Of a stretch of DNA of 64,000 nucleotides, positions 1 to 8,214 are shown in pieces. The notes below the pieces were generated by a model. It worked only from the letters and a program-made list of their open reading frames with translations. It ran no database searches and was not told the origin of the DNA. Source of the DNA: DATBLE01 sp963734065 (GTDB lineage Bacteria; Actinomycetota; Thermoleophilia; Gaiellales; Gaiellaceae); contig CAVTFN010000003.1 of assembly GCA_963734065.1 (NCBI GenBank), positions 1,628,255-1,692,254 on the forward strand. The letters are read 5' to 3'. Each line of letters opens with the position of its first letter. Positions within the stretch are counted from its first letter, which is position 1. Both the position numbers and the translations under genes were made by a program.

Positions 1-833
1 GCCGATCGCGCCACGGCGGTCAGCGTGTCGCCGACCCGCAGCCGCGAGACGTCCTTCAGCCCGGTGACCACGTAGCCGACCTCGCCGGCGGAGAGCTCGC
101 CGACCGGCGTCATCGTCGGCGACAGGAACCCGAGCTCCTCGGCGTCGAACTGCGTGTCGAGCGCCATCGCCCGTAGTGCCTCACCGCGCCGGAATGCGCC
201 GTCGACGACGCGCACGAACGCGACCACGCCGCGATACTGGTCGTACGACGAGTCGAAGATCAGCGCACGCGCCGGCGCGCCCGGATCGCCCGCAGGAGCG
301 GGGATCCGCTGGACGATCGCGTCGAGCACGTCCGCCACACCCACCCCGGTCTTCGCCGAGATGCGTAGGACGTGGTCTGGCGTGTCCCCGACGAGCGCGG
401 AGACCGCGACCGCTGCACCCTCGGGATCGGCCTGCGGCAGGTCGATCTTGTTCAGCACGGGGACGATCTCGAGGTCGTTCTCGATCGCCAGGTACGCGTT
501 CGCGACCGTCTGCGCCTCGATCCCCTGCGCCGCGTCGACGACCAGCACGGCGCCCTCGCACGCCTGTAGCGACCGCGACACCTCGTAGGTGAAGTCGACA
601 TGGCCCGGCGTGTCGATCAGGTTGAGCTCGTGTCCCTTCCACATCACGCGGACCGCCTGCGCCTTGATCGTGATTCCGCGCTCGCGCTCGAGCTCCATCG
701 AGTCGAGCAGCTGCTCGCGCATCTGGCGGCCCGTGACGGTCTCGGTGACCTCAAGGATGCGGTCGGCGAGCGTCGACTTGCCGTGATCGATGTGCGCGAT
801 GATCGAGAAGTTGCGGATCTTGCCCTGGTCCAT
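1..833 (-). CDS. lepA: Elongation factor 4 (LepA), N-terminal 277 residues, cut by window edge
   Basis: This is a ribosome-associated translational GTPase that back-translocates stalled ribosomes. All G motifs are visible: G1 HIDHGKST at residues 14-21, the switch I segment RGITI at 51-55, G3 DTPGH at 73-77, G4 NKID at 127-130, and a SAKTGVG-type G5. The start of domain 2 follows before the reading frame leaves the window. NKIDLP followed by an acidic stretch is typical of LepA rather than EF-G. The ATG at 833 gives the family N-terminus (DQGKIRNFSIIAH). A TACGCT hexamer lies 10 nt upstream, so the leader is very short. The C-terminal half lies outside the window, so integrity of the whole gene cannot be judged. 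Confidence 0.96.
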   Translation of the reverse strand, partial: MDQGKIRNFSIIAHIDHGKSTLADRILEVTETVTGRQMREQLLDSMELERERGITIKAQAVRVMWKGHELNLIDTPGHVDFTYEVSRSLQACEGAVLVVDAAQGIEAQTVANAYLAIENDLEIVPVLNKIDLPQADPEGAAVAVSALVGDTPDHVLRISAKTGVGVADVLDAIVQRIPAPAGDPGAPARALIFDSSYDQYRGVVAFVRVVDGAFRRGEALRAMALDTQFDAEELGFLSPTMTPVGELSAGEVGYVVTGLKDVSRLRVGDTLTAVARS

Positions 834-858
834 GTGCCGACTGAGCGTAGCGGCGCAT

Positions 859-1362
859 TCAGGCAGGGCGGTCGAGCCGCATCAGGCGGTGCGGCAGGCC
901 GTCCTCGTCGACGTCGCGGACCTGGCGAAAGCCCGCCTTCTCGAACGCCCGCCACGACCGACGGTTCGGCTCCTCGACCGTTGCGGCCACCGCGGCGATC
1001 TCCGGGTCGGCGAACACGACCGACCGGACGAACTCGGTCAGGACGGCCGGGCCGAGCCCTCGGCCGACCAGGTCGGGCTCGCCGATCAACAGGTCGACAC
1101 CGGCGACGTGGTCGCCGACCTGGACGAGCCGCTGCCAGTCGGGATGATCCTCGACCCGGTAGGTCTGGATCAGCCCGGCCGGGCGGCCGTCGAGCACGAT
1201 CAGGAACTGACGCGTCGGACGACGGCCCTCGATCCCCGCATACCGCTTCTCGATCGCCTCCTCGACCGGCTCGCGCCACCAGCGGGCGACATGCTCCTCC
1301 TTCAACCAGCGCTCGACCAGGAGCACATCCTCCTCACGGAGCGGCGTGAACACGATGGTCAC
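859..1362 (-). CDS. GNAT acetyltransferase, AAC(6')/siderophore-acetylase-like
   Basis: This 167-residue protein transfers an acetyl group from acetyl-CoA to an unknown amine. It opens with FTPLREEDV followed by ERWLKEEHVARWW, a pattern shared by the Acetyltransf_8/AAC(6')-like branch. The acetyl-CoA loop region is LVGRGLGP near residue 105, followed by a typical C-terminal FEKAGFRQV strand-helix. The GTG start overlaps the murJ stop codon (GTGA, 4 nt), so the gene is probably translationally coupled to murJ and has no promoter of its own. The substrate cannot be read from the sequence. Aminoglycoside resistance should not be assumed, because this branch also acylates peptides and siderophore precursors. 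Confidence 0.8.
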   Translation of the reverse strand: MTIVFTPLREEDVLLVERWLKEEHVARWWREPVEEAIEKRYAGIEGRRPTRQFLIVLDGRPAGLIQTYRVEDHPDWQRLVQVGDHVAGVDLLIGEPDLVGRGLGPAVLTEFVRSVVFADPEIAAVAATVEEPNRRSWRAFEKAGFRQVRDVDEDGLPHRLMRLDRPA

Positions 1363-2972
1363 GGCGTCGCCGGCCGACGACGCAGCAGCCGCAGCGCGCG
1401 CAGCTCGTCGACCCGCAGCAGCCGGCACACGAGGACGTACACGGCCGCGCCGCCGGCGAGCGCCAGGCCGAGCGACACGACCTGGGCGACGAAGCGGCGG
1501 CCGAGCTCGTGGTCGAGCGGCCACCAGATCCCGTAGGCGACGCCGGCGAGCACGAGCGACGCGAGGCTGATCCGGAGGACGGAGCTCATCGTCCGGGTGA
1601 CGTCCAGGCGGCCGAGCTTTCGGCGGAGCAGGACCAGCAGCACGACCGTGCCGACGATGTTGACGATCGAGGTCGAGAGCGGGATCCCCCAGATGCCGAA
1701 CCGGTAGAACACCGCGTCCAGCGCGGCGTTCAGCCCGAGATTGGCGAGCGCCACCCCGGTCGGCACCCACGCGGCCTGGAGGGAGAAGAAGGCGCGGTTC
1801 AACATCAGCATCGCGCCGTTGAAGGCGAGGCCGAGCGCGAAGGCCGCGAGGCTGGCGGCGACGACGGTCGTCTGGGAGGACGTGAAGTCTCCGCGCTGGT
1901 AGACGAGTCGGACGATCGGCTCGGCGAGGACGGCGCAGATCACGCTCGCCGGGATCAGCAGGAACGCGATCTGGCGCAGGCCGCTCGTCACCATCGAGCG
2001 GAAGCCGTCGAAGTCGCGCCGGGTGGCCAGCCTCGCCAGCGTCGGGAAGAGCACGGTCGCGACCGCGACCGAGAACATCCCCTGGGGGAAGATGTACAGG
2101 CGGAACGCTGCGTTGATCGAGCTCGGTGCCTGGTACTTGTCGAGAAGCCGCGCCGCGAAGATCGTGTCGACGAAGGCGTTGAAGTTGATCAGCCCGAGGC
2201 CCAGCGTGATCGGGAGCATCAGCTTGAACGTCCGCGCGACCGCCGGGTCGCGCAAGTCGATGACGACGTGCAGCCGGTCGTCGCGGCCGCGCAACCACGG
2301 CAGCGGCAGGAGGAACTGCAGAACGGTCGCGATCAGGATCGAGAACGCGTAGACGTAGAGCTGCGTGTCGATCGTGTCCGCCTTGGGGACGCCGATCACG
2401 AGGCCGACGATGATCGCCACGTTCCAGAGCACCGGCGACAGCGCCGGCACGGAGAAGTGCTCGTAGCTGTTCAGGATCCCGACGACGATCCCCGTCAGGC
2501 CGAGGATCAGGACGATCGGGAAGAGGACACGCGACAGCCCGACCGCCACGCCCGAGTAGCCGAAGATGTCCATCACCCACGGCGCGATCACGATGAAGAG
2601 CGCGGTCAGCCCGCCGAGCCCGAGCATGATCAGCCAGAAGAGGCTGGATGCGACGCGCCACGCGCGTTTGCGCTCGCCTTTCTCCAGCAGCTCGCTGAAG
2701 ACGGGGACGAAGGCCGAGGAGAGCGCGGCGTCGGCGACGAGCGCGCGGACGGTGTTCGGGACGAGGAACGCGACCTCGAACGCGTTGATCGGGCCGACGG
2801 TGCCGAAGTAGTAGCGCACGACCGACTCGCGCACGAGGCCGACGATCCGGGAGAGCCCGGTGGCACCGGCGAAGACAACGGTCGAGTAGGCGAGGCGCCG
2901 CCGATGCTGTGCCCCGCCGGTCGGCAGCGGTTCCGGGGTCGGCGGGGCGGCGTCCTCGGGGGGCGCTCTCAC
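1359..2972 (-). CDS. murJ: Lipid II flippase MurJ (MOP superfamily)
   Basis: MurJ flips the peptidoglycan precursor lipid II to the outer face of the membrane. The roughly 537-residue protein has a short Pro-rich cytoplasmic N-terminus, then AGATGLSRIVGLVRESVV, the MurJ opening helix with its essential Arg, and about 14 hydrophobic segments with the FYVPNT/VFSELL-like motifs (seen as FLVPNTVRAL and FVPVFSELLEKGE). Two starts are possible: ATG 2984 and GTG 2972. I choose GTG 2972 because a TATGCT hexamer ends exactly 7 nt upstream of it, the leaderless arrangement used elsewhere in this window, and the ATG lies inside that hexamer. The gene is divergent from rpsT and coupled to the downstream GNAT gene. 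Confidence 0.93.
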   Translation of the reverse strand: MRAPPEDAAPPTPEPLPTGGAQHRRRLAYSTVVFAGATGLSRIVGLVRESVVRYYFGTVGPINAFEVAFLVPNTVRALVADAALSSAFVPVFSELLEKGERKRAWRVASSLFWLIMLGLGGLTALFIVIAPWVMDIFGYSGVAVGLSRVLFPIVLILGLTGIVVGILNSYEHFSVPALSPVLWNVAIIVGLVIGVPKADTIDTQLYVYAFSILIATVLQFLLPLPWLRGRDDRLHVVIDLRDPAVARTFKLMLPITLGLGLINFNAFVDTIFAARLLDKYQAPSSINAAFRLYIFPQGMFSVAVATVLFPTLARLATRRDFDGFRSMVTSGLRQIAFLLIPASVICAVLAEPIVRLVYQRGDFTSSQTTVVAASLAAFALGLAFNGAMLMLNRAFFSLQAAWVPTGVALANLGLNAALDAVFYRFGIWGIPLSTSIVNIVGTVVLLVLLRRKLGRLDVTRTMSSVLRISLASLVLAGVAYGIWWPLDHELGRRFVAQVVSLGLALAGGAAVYVLVCRLLRVDELRALRLLRRRPATP

Positions 2973-2979
2973 GGCTCTG

Positions 2980-2985
2980 AGCATA
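2980..2985 (-). promoter_or_regulatory. Leaderless -10 element of murJ (TATGCT)
   Basis: TATGCT is followed by 7 nt and then the GTG at 2972. It fits the TANNNT-N6-7-start pattern seen repeatedly in this window. No convincing -35 element is visible. Confidence 0.55.
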
Positions 2986-3072
2986 GGGAGCGCGCCTGTT
3001 GCTGCCGGCTCGCTCCGAGTGGCGTTCGGGGACACCGGGGCGGCCGGGTTCGCCTGTTGCTACCATCGTCAC

Positions 3073-3094
3073 GCCCGCACGCAGCGGGCCTTTT
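3073..3094 (+). promoter_or_regulatory. Hairpin plus U-run in the rpsT 5' region
   Basis: GCCCGC, a five-base loop and GCGGGC are followed by CTTTT, 24 nt upstream of the rpsT start. The shape is that of an intrinsic terminator. A TACCAT hexamer at 3061-3066 could be the -10 element, which would place the hairpin at the extreme 5' end of the mRNA, where it would protect rather than terminate. If transcription starts further upstream, it could be an attenuator for S20 synthesis. Confidence 0.45.
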
Positions 3095-3117
3095 CGCGCT
3101 ATACAGACCGAAGACCG

Positions 3118-3384
3118 ATGCCGAACATCAAGCAACAGAAGAAGCGCGTCCGGATCACCGGGCGCCAGCGGGACGAGAACATCCGCTACCGCTCGACGGT
3201 CAAGACGCTGACCAAGCGCCTCCAGGCCGCCGTCGAGACCGGCGACGCCGACGCGATCGCCGCCGAGCATCGCACGCTCGTCCGCTGGGTCGACCGCGCC
3301 GCCTCGAAGGGCGCGCTCCACGCGAACACCGCGGCCCGCAAGAAGGCGCAGGCCGCACGGCTCGTCGCCGGCCCTTCGTCGTAG
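3118..3384 (+). CDS. rpsT: 30S ribosomal protein S20
   Basis: S20 is a small, basic three-helix protein that binds the 5' domain of 16S rRNA and stabilises the 30S body. The 88-residue product begins MPNIKQQKKRV and ends in a Lys/Arg/Ala-rich segment with NTAARKKAQAARL, the S20 C-terminal signature. The length matches the family (about 85-90). The ATG at 3118 is the only sensible start, because upstream in-frame sequence is leader. The gene is divergent from murJ and has a hairpin in its leader. Its placement next to holA and lepA is a common bacterial neighbourhood. Confidence 0.96.
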   Translation: MPNIKQQKKRVRITGRQRDENIRYRSTVKTLTKRLQAAVETGDADAIAAEHRTLVRWVDRAASKGALHANTAARKKAQAARLVAGPSS

Positions 3385-3397
3385 CGTCCGCTCTCGC

Positions 3398-3874
3398 GTG
3401 GCTCTCCGGCTGCGGCCGCTCCGCGACGACGAGCTTCCGGCGTTCGTCGAGCACACGCGCGCCGCGTACGAAGGCGACCTCGTCGCCCAGGCCGGGCTGA
3501 GACCGGCCGCGGCCGCGCAGAAGACGCTCGACGACTGGTCGCGGCTCTTGCCGGACGGGGACGTCCCGCCGGGCAACGACCTCTACGCGATCGAGGACGA
3601 GGCCTCCGGCGAGCGGGTCGGCGACCTGTGGCTCGCGGAACGCGACAACGACGTCGGCGAGAAGACGCTCTTCGTGTATTCGATCGAGATCGCGCCGCAG
3701 CATCGCGGGCGCAGCTTCGGCCGTGAGGCGATGCTGCTGTTCGAGGACGAGGTGCGCAGGCGCGGGCTGTCGCAGGCAAACCTGACGGTGCTCGGCGGGA
3801 ACGACGTGGCGAGGTCGCTCTACCGCTCGCTCGGCTACGTCGAGCGCGCGGTGTTCATGTCCAAGGACCTCTAG
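3398..3874 (+). CDS. GNAT N-acetyltransferase, RimI-like fold
   Basis: This 158-residue acetyl-CoA-dependent N-acetyltransferase starts at GTG 3398, 13 nt after rpsT, and is probably co-transcribed with it. The fold is clear. FVYSIEIAPQHRGRSFGREAM near residues 91-111 holds strand 4 and the Q/R-x-x-G-x-G/A acetyl-CoA loop, with a variant R-x-F-G. NLTVLGGNDVARSLYRSLGYVE at 128-149 is the usual C-terminal N-x-x-A-x-x-L-Y-x-x-x-G-F/Y motif. The substrate is unknown. Modification of a ribosomal or other protein N-terminus is possible given the rpsT link, but this is only context. Its TAG stop overlaps the TAG stop of the convergent PPOX gene in a shared CTAG. Confidence 0.82.
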   Translation: MALRLRPLRDDELPAFVEHTRAAYEGDLVAQAGLRPAAAAQKTLDDWSRLLPDGDVPPGNDLYAIEDEASGERVGDLWLAERDNDVGEKTLFVYSIEIAPQHRGRSFGREAMLLFEDEVRRRGLSQANLTVLGGNDVARSLYRSLGYVERAVFMSKDL

Positions 3875-4401
3875 GCCTCCGCCTCCTCGTCGAAGAAGCG
3901 CCAGCGGGTGGTGTCGCGCGGAAAGTCGGTCCAGCCGAACGCCACCCGGGGTCGCATCGCCCACAGCCCGCCGCGGTCCCACTGCTCCGGCGACGGCCGG
4001 TACTCGTACTTCGTCGTGCCGTACTTGGCGGTGAACGCGGCGGAGAGCCGCTCCGCCAGCGAGCGCTCGGGCTTGCCGACCTCGCGGGCTGCTCCTTCGA
4101 GGATGACCACGTCGTTCCCGCTCTCGAGGTGAACGACCATCGCCGGGTTCGCCGCGATGTTGCGCGCGCGGCGGGTCATTGGGCTGCCCTCGAAGTAGAG
4201 CGTGCCGTCGAGCCAGACCGCCCACGCCGGCATGGCGTGCGGCCGTCCGTCGGGTCGCGTGGTGGCGAACCAGTAGTTGAGTGCGGGCTCGAGCCGCTCG
4301 ACCGCCCAGCTCCAGTCGAGCATGCCGTCGTCGGTCTCGGGGACGCCGTATCCCTCCGGCATCGACGGACGGTCGGTGCGCGGCTGCGGTTCCGTGGTCA
4401 T
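3871..4401 (-). CDS. Pyridoxamine 5'-phosphate oxidase-fold flavin/F420 protein
   Basis: This 176-residue split-barrel protein belongs to the PPOX superfamily, which binds FMN, F420 or heme and reduces small molecules. Visible features are NYWFATTRPDGRPHAMPAWAVW (residues 42-63), the beta-hairpin that carries the cofactor phosphate, and GSPMTRRARNIAANPAMVVHLE, the usual KxxNL-like strand and helix. The C-terminal WRFFDEE tail is short. The ATG start overlaps the holA stop (ATGA), so it is the last gene of the comEA-comEC-holA run. Nothing shows the substrate. Actinobacterial members with this pattern are often F420-dependent, which is a family-level guess. Confidence 0.8.
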   Translation of the reverse strand: MTTEPQPRTDRPSMPEGYGVPETDDGMLDWSWAVERLEPALNYWFATTRPDGRPHAMPAWAVWLDGTLYFEGSPMTRRARNIAANPAMVVHLESGNDVVILEGAAREVGKPERSLAERLSAAFTAKYGTTKYEYRPSPEQWDRGGLWAMRPRVAFGWTDFPRDTTRWRFFDEEAEA

Positions 4402-5366
4402 TCGGCCTCGGTGGGGCGCGTGATCGCGACCAGCGTGCGCTCGAGCTCGAGCTCGGCGGGGAGCCGGCTGCCGCCCTTCACCGCTAGGTCGAGGTCGGAG
4501 AGCCGCACGATCGCCTCGCGCAGCTCCTCGACCGAGAAGTTCCGTGCCTGGGCAAACGCCTTCTCGGCGGCGAACGGATGCATCTTCAGCTCCGCGGCTG
4601 CGTCCCGCGGCCGGACGCCATCCGCGTCGAGACGCTGGCAGGCGTGCACGCGCCGCACGTGTGCAACCAGCCGGCCGAGGAGCATGTGGATCTCGCCCGA
4701 ACGGGTCGACTGCTCGAGGATCCGCTCGCATGCGGCCAGCACCGCCGGGACCTCGCGCCGTCCCCACCCGTCCGTCAGCGCGAACGGCGGCACGTCGGCG
4801 CGAGCAGCCACCAGCAACTCGATCTCGTCCTCGCCGATCTCCTCGCCGGCCGCCCAGACCGCCAGCTTGTCGATCTCCCCGGCGAGCTCGTGTGGGTTGT
4901 CGCCGGCGAGCTCCACCAGCGCGCGGCAGGCCTCCGACGAGACCGTCACCCCGTGCCGGGCGAACTGCTCGGCCACCCATCTGGGTAGCTCCCGCTTCGA
5001 CACCTCGAAGACCAGGACGTCGCCGGCTTTCGCGCACGCCTTCGCGAGCGGTGAGTCCTTCCGGAGATCGTCGCCGACGAGCGCCAGCACCGTGTCCGGC
5101 GCCGGAGCGGAGAGGTATTCGGCCACCGTCTTGACGTCGGGCGCCTTCCACCGTTCCACGGCGTCGACGAGCACGAGCCGGCCGCCCGCGGCGAACAGGC
5201 CCATCGCGTTGCAGGCCGCCACCGCGTCCTCGCCCGATGCGTCCTGAGCGGAGAGCCGCTCGACCGAATCCTCGCCGAACCGGTCGCGGAGCCGGCGGAG
5301 GGCGCGGTCGACCTTCGGGCGGTCGCTCCCGGTGAGCAGGTATGCCGCCTTCAGCTCCTCGGCCAC
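4398..5366 (-). CDS. holA: DNA polymerase III subunit delta
   Basis: HolA is the wrench subunit of the clamp loader and opens the beta clamp. The protein of about 322 residues has the expected order: an N-terminal AAA+-like domain beginning AAYLLTGSDRPKVDRAL, a middle region with ELAGDNPHELAGEIDKLAVW (the conserved Leu-x-x-Glu-x-x-Lys-Leu helix near residue 160), and a C-terminal collar helix bundle with MLLGRLVAHVRRVH and AVKGGSRLPAELELERTL. GTG 5366 is preferred over TTG 5375 because a TATGCT hexamer ends 8 nt upstream. The gene overlaps the PPOX gene by 4 nt and follows comEC closely, a common arrangement. Confidence 0.93.
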   Translation of the reverse strand: MAEELKAAYLLTGSDRPKVDRALRRLRDRFGEDSVERLSAQDASGEDAVAACNAMGLFAAGGRLVLVDAVERWKAPDVKTVAEYLSAPAPDTVLALVGDDLRKDSPLAKACAKAGDVLVFEVSKRELPRWVAEQFARHGVTVSSEACRALVELAGDNPHELAGEIDKLAVWAAGEEIGEDEIELLVAARADVPPFALTDGWGRREVPAVLAACERILEQSTRSGEIHMLLGRLVAHVRRVHACQRLDADGVRPRDAAAELKMHPFAAEKAFAQARNFSVEELREAIVRLSDLDLAVKGGSRLPAELELERTLVAITRPTEAE

Positions 5367-5381
5367 GCAGGGCAAGCATAG

Positions 5382-6878
5382 TCACGGCCTCCGGAGGTAG
5401 CGGTCGGCGCCTACGACGGCGAGCAGGGTCAGCGACGAGCCGACCAGGAGCAGCCCGCCGACGCCCGCGTTCGACGACACCACCGCCCCCGGCAGGCCAC
5501 CGACGAACCGGGCGCACCAGGCCAGGTAGGCGGCCAGGCATCCGTTCGCCGACGCGATCACGGCGGCGGCTCCCGGCGAGACCGCGTCGGCGATCGCCGC
5601 GGCGAACGACAGCCCGAGCAGCGGCCCGACCACCGGCGCCGCGAGCGCGTTCGCGGGCACCGAGTAGAGCGGAATCCGACCGAACTCGAGCCACAGCACC
5701 GGTGCAGTCGCGAGCCCGCACGCGAGCGACACCGCGACCGCCTCGCCGGCGAGCCTTGGCACGGGGTAGCCCTCGAGCACGCGTTGGGCGAGCGGGAGCG
5801 CGACGAAGATGGCGACGACGGCTGCGAACGACAGCTGGAAGCCCGCGTCGAGCAGCGTGTACGGGTTCCAGGCGAGCAGGATCAACGCCCCGACGAGCAG
5901 GAAGTGCCAGCGGTCGCTCTGCCGCGCGGCGAGCCACGCGATCGATCCCAGCGCGCCGGCGATCCCGGCGCGGATCACCGACGGCTGCGCCCCGACCGCG
6001 AGCACGTACGACCCGATCCCGGCCAGCGCGCCGAGCTCGCCCAGCCAGCGCGGCAGGCCCACGACCCAGGCCAGGCCGAGGATGCCGGCGGCGACGAAGA
6101 GCACGTTCTGGCCGCTGACGGCCAACAGGTGATAGAGGCCGGAGGCCCGGAAGGCGTCCCGGAGCTCCGGGGACAGGCCCTCGTCCTCGCCGAGCACGAT
6201 GCCCTCGAGGACCGCGCGCCGCTCTCCCGTCAGGCCGGGCGCGAGCGACCGCGCGAGCCACGCCCGCACGCGATCGGCGTAGCCGCCGACGCCGCCGCGG
6301 TGCCCGACGACCCGCCACTCCTTGCCGACGGCGACGACGTGGACGCCGTGTCGCCGGAGCCAGGTGCGTTCGTCGAATCCGTTGGAGGCAGGCCGCGGCA
6401 ACTTCAGTCGCGTGTCGAGCTCCAGGATCGCGCCCTGGGGCGGGGAGCGTCCGACGGGAAGCTCGAGGAGCACCGGCTCGCGCACGACCAGCCCGCCGAA
6501 GCGGACGATGCGCGCCGGCACGCGCAGCTCGAAGCCGTTGTCGCGGGCGGGGCCGGTGACGACCACAGCGGTCGGCGCGGCCTCGCCGACGTGACCGGCG
6601 AGCACGCTCCGGTCGAGAGCGTCGAGGCGGGCGCTCCCCCACCACCAGCCGGCGAGGAGCAGAGCCAATGCCAGAGCGGCCACGCGTCCACGAGGATCGG
6701 CGACCGCCACCGCCACGACCACACCAACGACCGCGAGCATGGCTGCACCTCGGGAAACCCGGCCGGCGTTGGCGACCGCCAGTCCCAGGCACGCGCTGCC
6801 CGCAAGGACATAGGGGTAGCGCAGGAGCAGGCGCCAACCCGCGGCGTCGAGACGCGAGCGGGCTTCCGCCACACTCAC
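5382..6878 (-). CDS. comEC: ComEC-type DNA uptake channel, membrane domain only
   Basis: ComEC carries single-stranded DNA across the inner membrane during transformation. This 498-residue protein has an N-terminal membrane region with a DUF4131-like OB segment (about residues 90-190), then the Competence domain with GEDEGLSPELRDAFRASGLYHLLAVSGQN near 225-253 and several further helices to the end. The C-terminal metallo-beta-lactamase-like domain found in full-length ComEC (about 750-800 residues) is absent and is not encoded next door. The GTG start overlaps the comEA stop by 4 nt (GTGA), so comEA-comEC are coupled. It could be a natural channel-only variant. Confidence 0.88.
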   Translation of the reverse strand: MSVAEARSRLDAAGWRLLLRYPYVLAGSACLGLAVANAGRVSRGAAMLAVVGVVVAVAVADPRGRVAALALALLLAGWWWGSARLDALDRSVLAGHVGEAAPTAVVVTGPARDNGFELRVPARIVRFGGLVVREPVLLELPVGRSPPQGAILELDTRLKLPRPASNGFDERTWLRRHGVHVVAVGKEWRVVGHRGGVGGYADRVRAWLARSLAPGLTGERRAVLEGIVLGEDEGLSPELRDAFRASGLYHLLAVSGQNVLFVAAGILGLAWVVGLPRWLGELGALAGIGSYVLAVGAQPSVIRAGIAGALGSIAWLAARQSDRWHFLLVGALILLAWNPYTLLDAGFQLSFAAVVAIFVALPLAQRVLEGYPVPRLAGEAVAVSLACGLATAPVLWLEFGRIPLYSVPANALAAPVVGPLLGLSFAAAIADAVSPGAAAVIASANGCLAAYLAWCARFVGGLPGAVVSSNAGVGGLLLVGSSLTLLAVVGADRYLRRP

Positions 6879-7504
6879 GGAACGACCAGCCCCCGCAGCT
6901 GCTCGATCCGGCTCGGACCGATCCCAGGAACGTCGTCGAGCTCCTCGACCGAGCGGAAAGCGCCGTGCTCCGCGCGGTAGTCGAGGATCTTCTGGGCCGT
7001 CGCGGGGCCGATGCCGGGGAGGGCGTCGAGCTGCTCGGCCGTCGCCGAGCTGAGCTGGATCGGGCCCTGAGGCACTCCCGGCACGGCGGCACCCTGGGAT
7101 GCGGCGACCGCAACCGGCAGCCTCGCCGGCACCAGCACCTGCTCGCCGTCGGCGAGCGGCGCCGCCAGGTTCAGCGCTGCGGGGTCGGCCTTGCGAGTGA
7201 CGCCGCCTGCGCGTGCAACCGCATCGGCGACGCGCGATCCATGCGTCAGCCGGTAGAGGCCCGGCCGCCGGACGGCACCGACGACGTAGACGACCAGCCG
7301 GGCCGAAGCCACGACCGGAGCGCCGGCCGCGGGAGCACCGCCCGTAGGGGCGTCGCCCGACCCGACGATCGGCGGTGCCGCGGCTCCGGCCGGCGTCCCG
7401 GCCCGGACCACGAACCGTGCGCCCACGAGCAGCGCGACCACCAGCAACAACCCTCCGAGCAGGACGCGACGGCGGGAGAGGACGATCGGCTGCATGTCGC
7501 CCAT
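6875..7504 (-). CDS. comEA: ComEA-like DNA-binding competence protein (SLBB + helix-hairpin-helix)
   Basis: ComEA binds double-stranded DNA outside the membrane and passes it to ComEC. The product of about 209 residues has a basic N-terminus and one transmembrane anchor (about residues 15-35). A low-complexity Ala/Gly/Pro linker follows, then an SLBB-type domain (VVYVVGAVRRPGLYRL through GEQVLVPARL). The C-terminus holds a double helix-hairpin-helix domain with LPGIGPATAQKILDYRAEHG and VPGIGPSRIEQLRGL. ATG 7504 or ATG 7495 are equally possible starts, and the difference is only three residues. It is the first gene of the comEA-comEC pair and is divergent from the LysE gene. Confidence 0.93.
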   Translation of the reverse strand: MGDMQPIVLSRRRVLLGGLLLVVALLVGARFVVRAGTPAGAAAPPIVGSGDAPTGGAPAAGAPVVASARLVVYVVGAVRRPGLYRLTHGSRVADAVARAGGVTRKADPAALNLAAPLADGEQVLVPARLPVAVAASQGAAVPGVPQGPIQLSSATAEQLDALPGIGPATAQKILDYRAEHGAFRSVEELDDVPGIGPSRIEQLRGLVVP

Positions 7505-7560
7505 CGTGGCAACCGACCGGTCACGCGCGTATCGCGGAAGCGTGACGGAAGTGCAACTTC

Positions 7561-7566
7561 TACGCT
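7561..7566 (+). promoter_or_regulatory. Leaderless -10 element of the LysE-family gene (TACGCT)
   Basis: TACGCT is followed by 7 nt and the GTG start at 7574, which fits the local leaderless pattern. It selects GTG 7574 as the start. Confidence 0.55.
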
Positions 7567-7573
7567 TACCGCC

Positions 7574-8182
7574 GTGCCCTCGACGCACGCCTTCGCCGTC
7601 TTCCTCCCTGCAGCCCTCGTTCTCCTGGCGATCCCGGGCCCGGCCGTGCTCTACATCGTCGCCACGAGCGTCGACGGCGGCCGACGCAACGGCCTGCTGT
7701 CGGTGGCCGGCGTCCACCTGGGCTCGATGGTGCACATCGCCGCGGCGGTCGCCGGCCTATCGGCGCTGATCGTCTCGTCCGCGATCGCCTTCAGCGCGGT
7801 CAAGTACGTCGGGGCGGCGTACCTCGTCTACGTCGGGATCAGGAAGCTGCTCGGCAAGGACGACGCGATCGAGGCCGAGGAGCGCGCGCCCCGGAGCGGC
7901 CGCCGCGTCTTCAGCCAGGGGATCGTCGTCAACGTCCTGAACCCGAAGACCGCGCTGTTCTTCCTCGCCTTCCTGCCGCAGTTCGTCGACCCGGACCGGC
8001 CGGTGTGGACGCAGACGATCGTGCTCGGCCTCTGCTGGATCGGGCTCGGGCTGCTGAGCGACGGCGCCTACGCGCTCCTGGGCGGGACGATCGGTGGTGT
8101 CCTCCGCCGCCGTCGCAAGGCGGTCCGGTACGCCTCCGGCGGGATCTTCGTCGGCCTGGGCGCGGTCGCCGCCACCAGCTGA
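7574..8182 (+). CDS. LysE/RhtB-family amino-acid exporter
   Basis: This 202-residue inner-membrane protein of the LysE superfamily exports amino acids or related metabolites. It has about six hydrophobic segments. The diagnostic N-terminal motif is present as LLAIPGPAVLYIVATSVDGGRRNG (PGP followed by G-x-x-x-G), and the middle NPKTALFFLAFLPQFVD motif near residue 120 is strongly conserved in the family. A charged loop (KDDAIEAEERAPRSGRR) lies between the two halves. The length is standard. The start is set by the leaderless hexamer at 7561. The exported substrate cannot be told, and neighbours give no hint. Confidence 0.9.
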   Translation: MPSTHAFAVFLPAALVLLAIPGPAVLYIVATSVDGGRRNGLLSVAGVHLGSMVHIAAAVAGLSALIVSSAIAFSAVKYVGAAYLVYVGIRKLLGKDDAIEAEERAPRSGRRVFSQGIVVNVLNPKTALFFLAFLPQFVDPDRPVWTQTIVLGLCWIGLGLLSDGAYALLGGTIGGVLRRRRKAVRYASGGIFVGLGAVAATS

Positions 8183-8214
8183 CGTCGACCCGGGGGCGTT
8201 AGAAGATCGCAGCT

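Noticed and set aside
859..1362. Aminoglycoside 6'-N-acetyltransferase resistance gene
   Set aside because: The similarity is to the broad AAC(6')-like fold only. The gene is coupled to murJ and has no mobile context, so resistance cannot be claimed.
1509..3500. Long plus-strand open frame opposite murJ
   Set aside because: It is a high-GC antisense shadow rich in Arg, Glu, Asp and His with no family motif, and it runs fully opposite a clear murJ and past rpsT.
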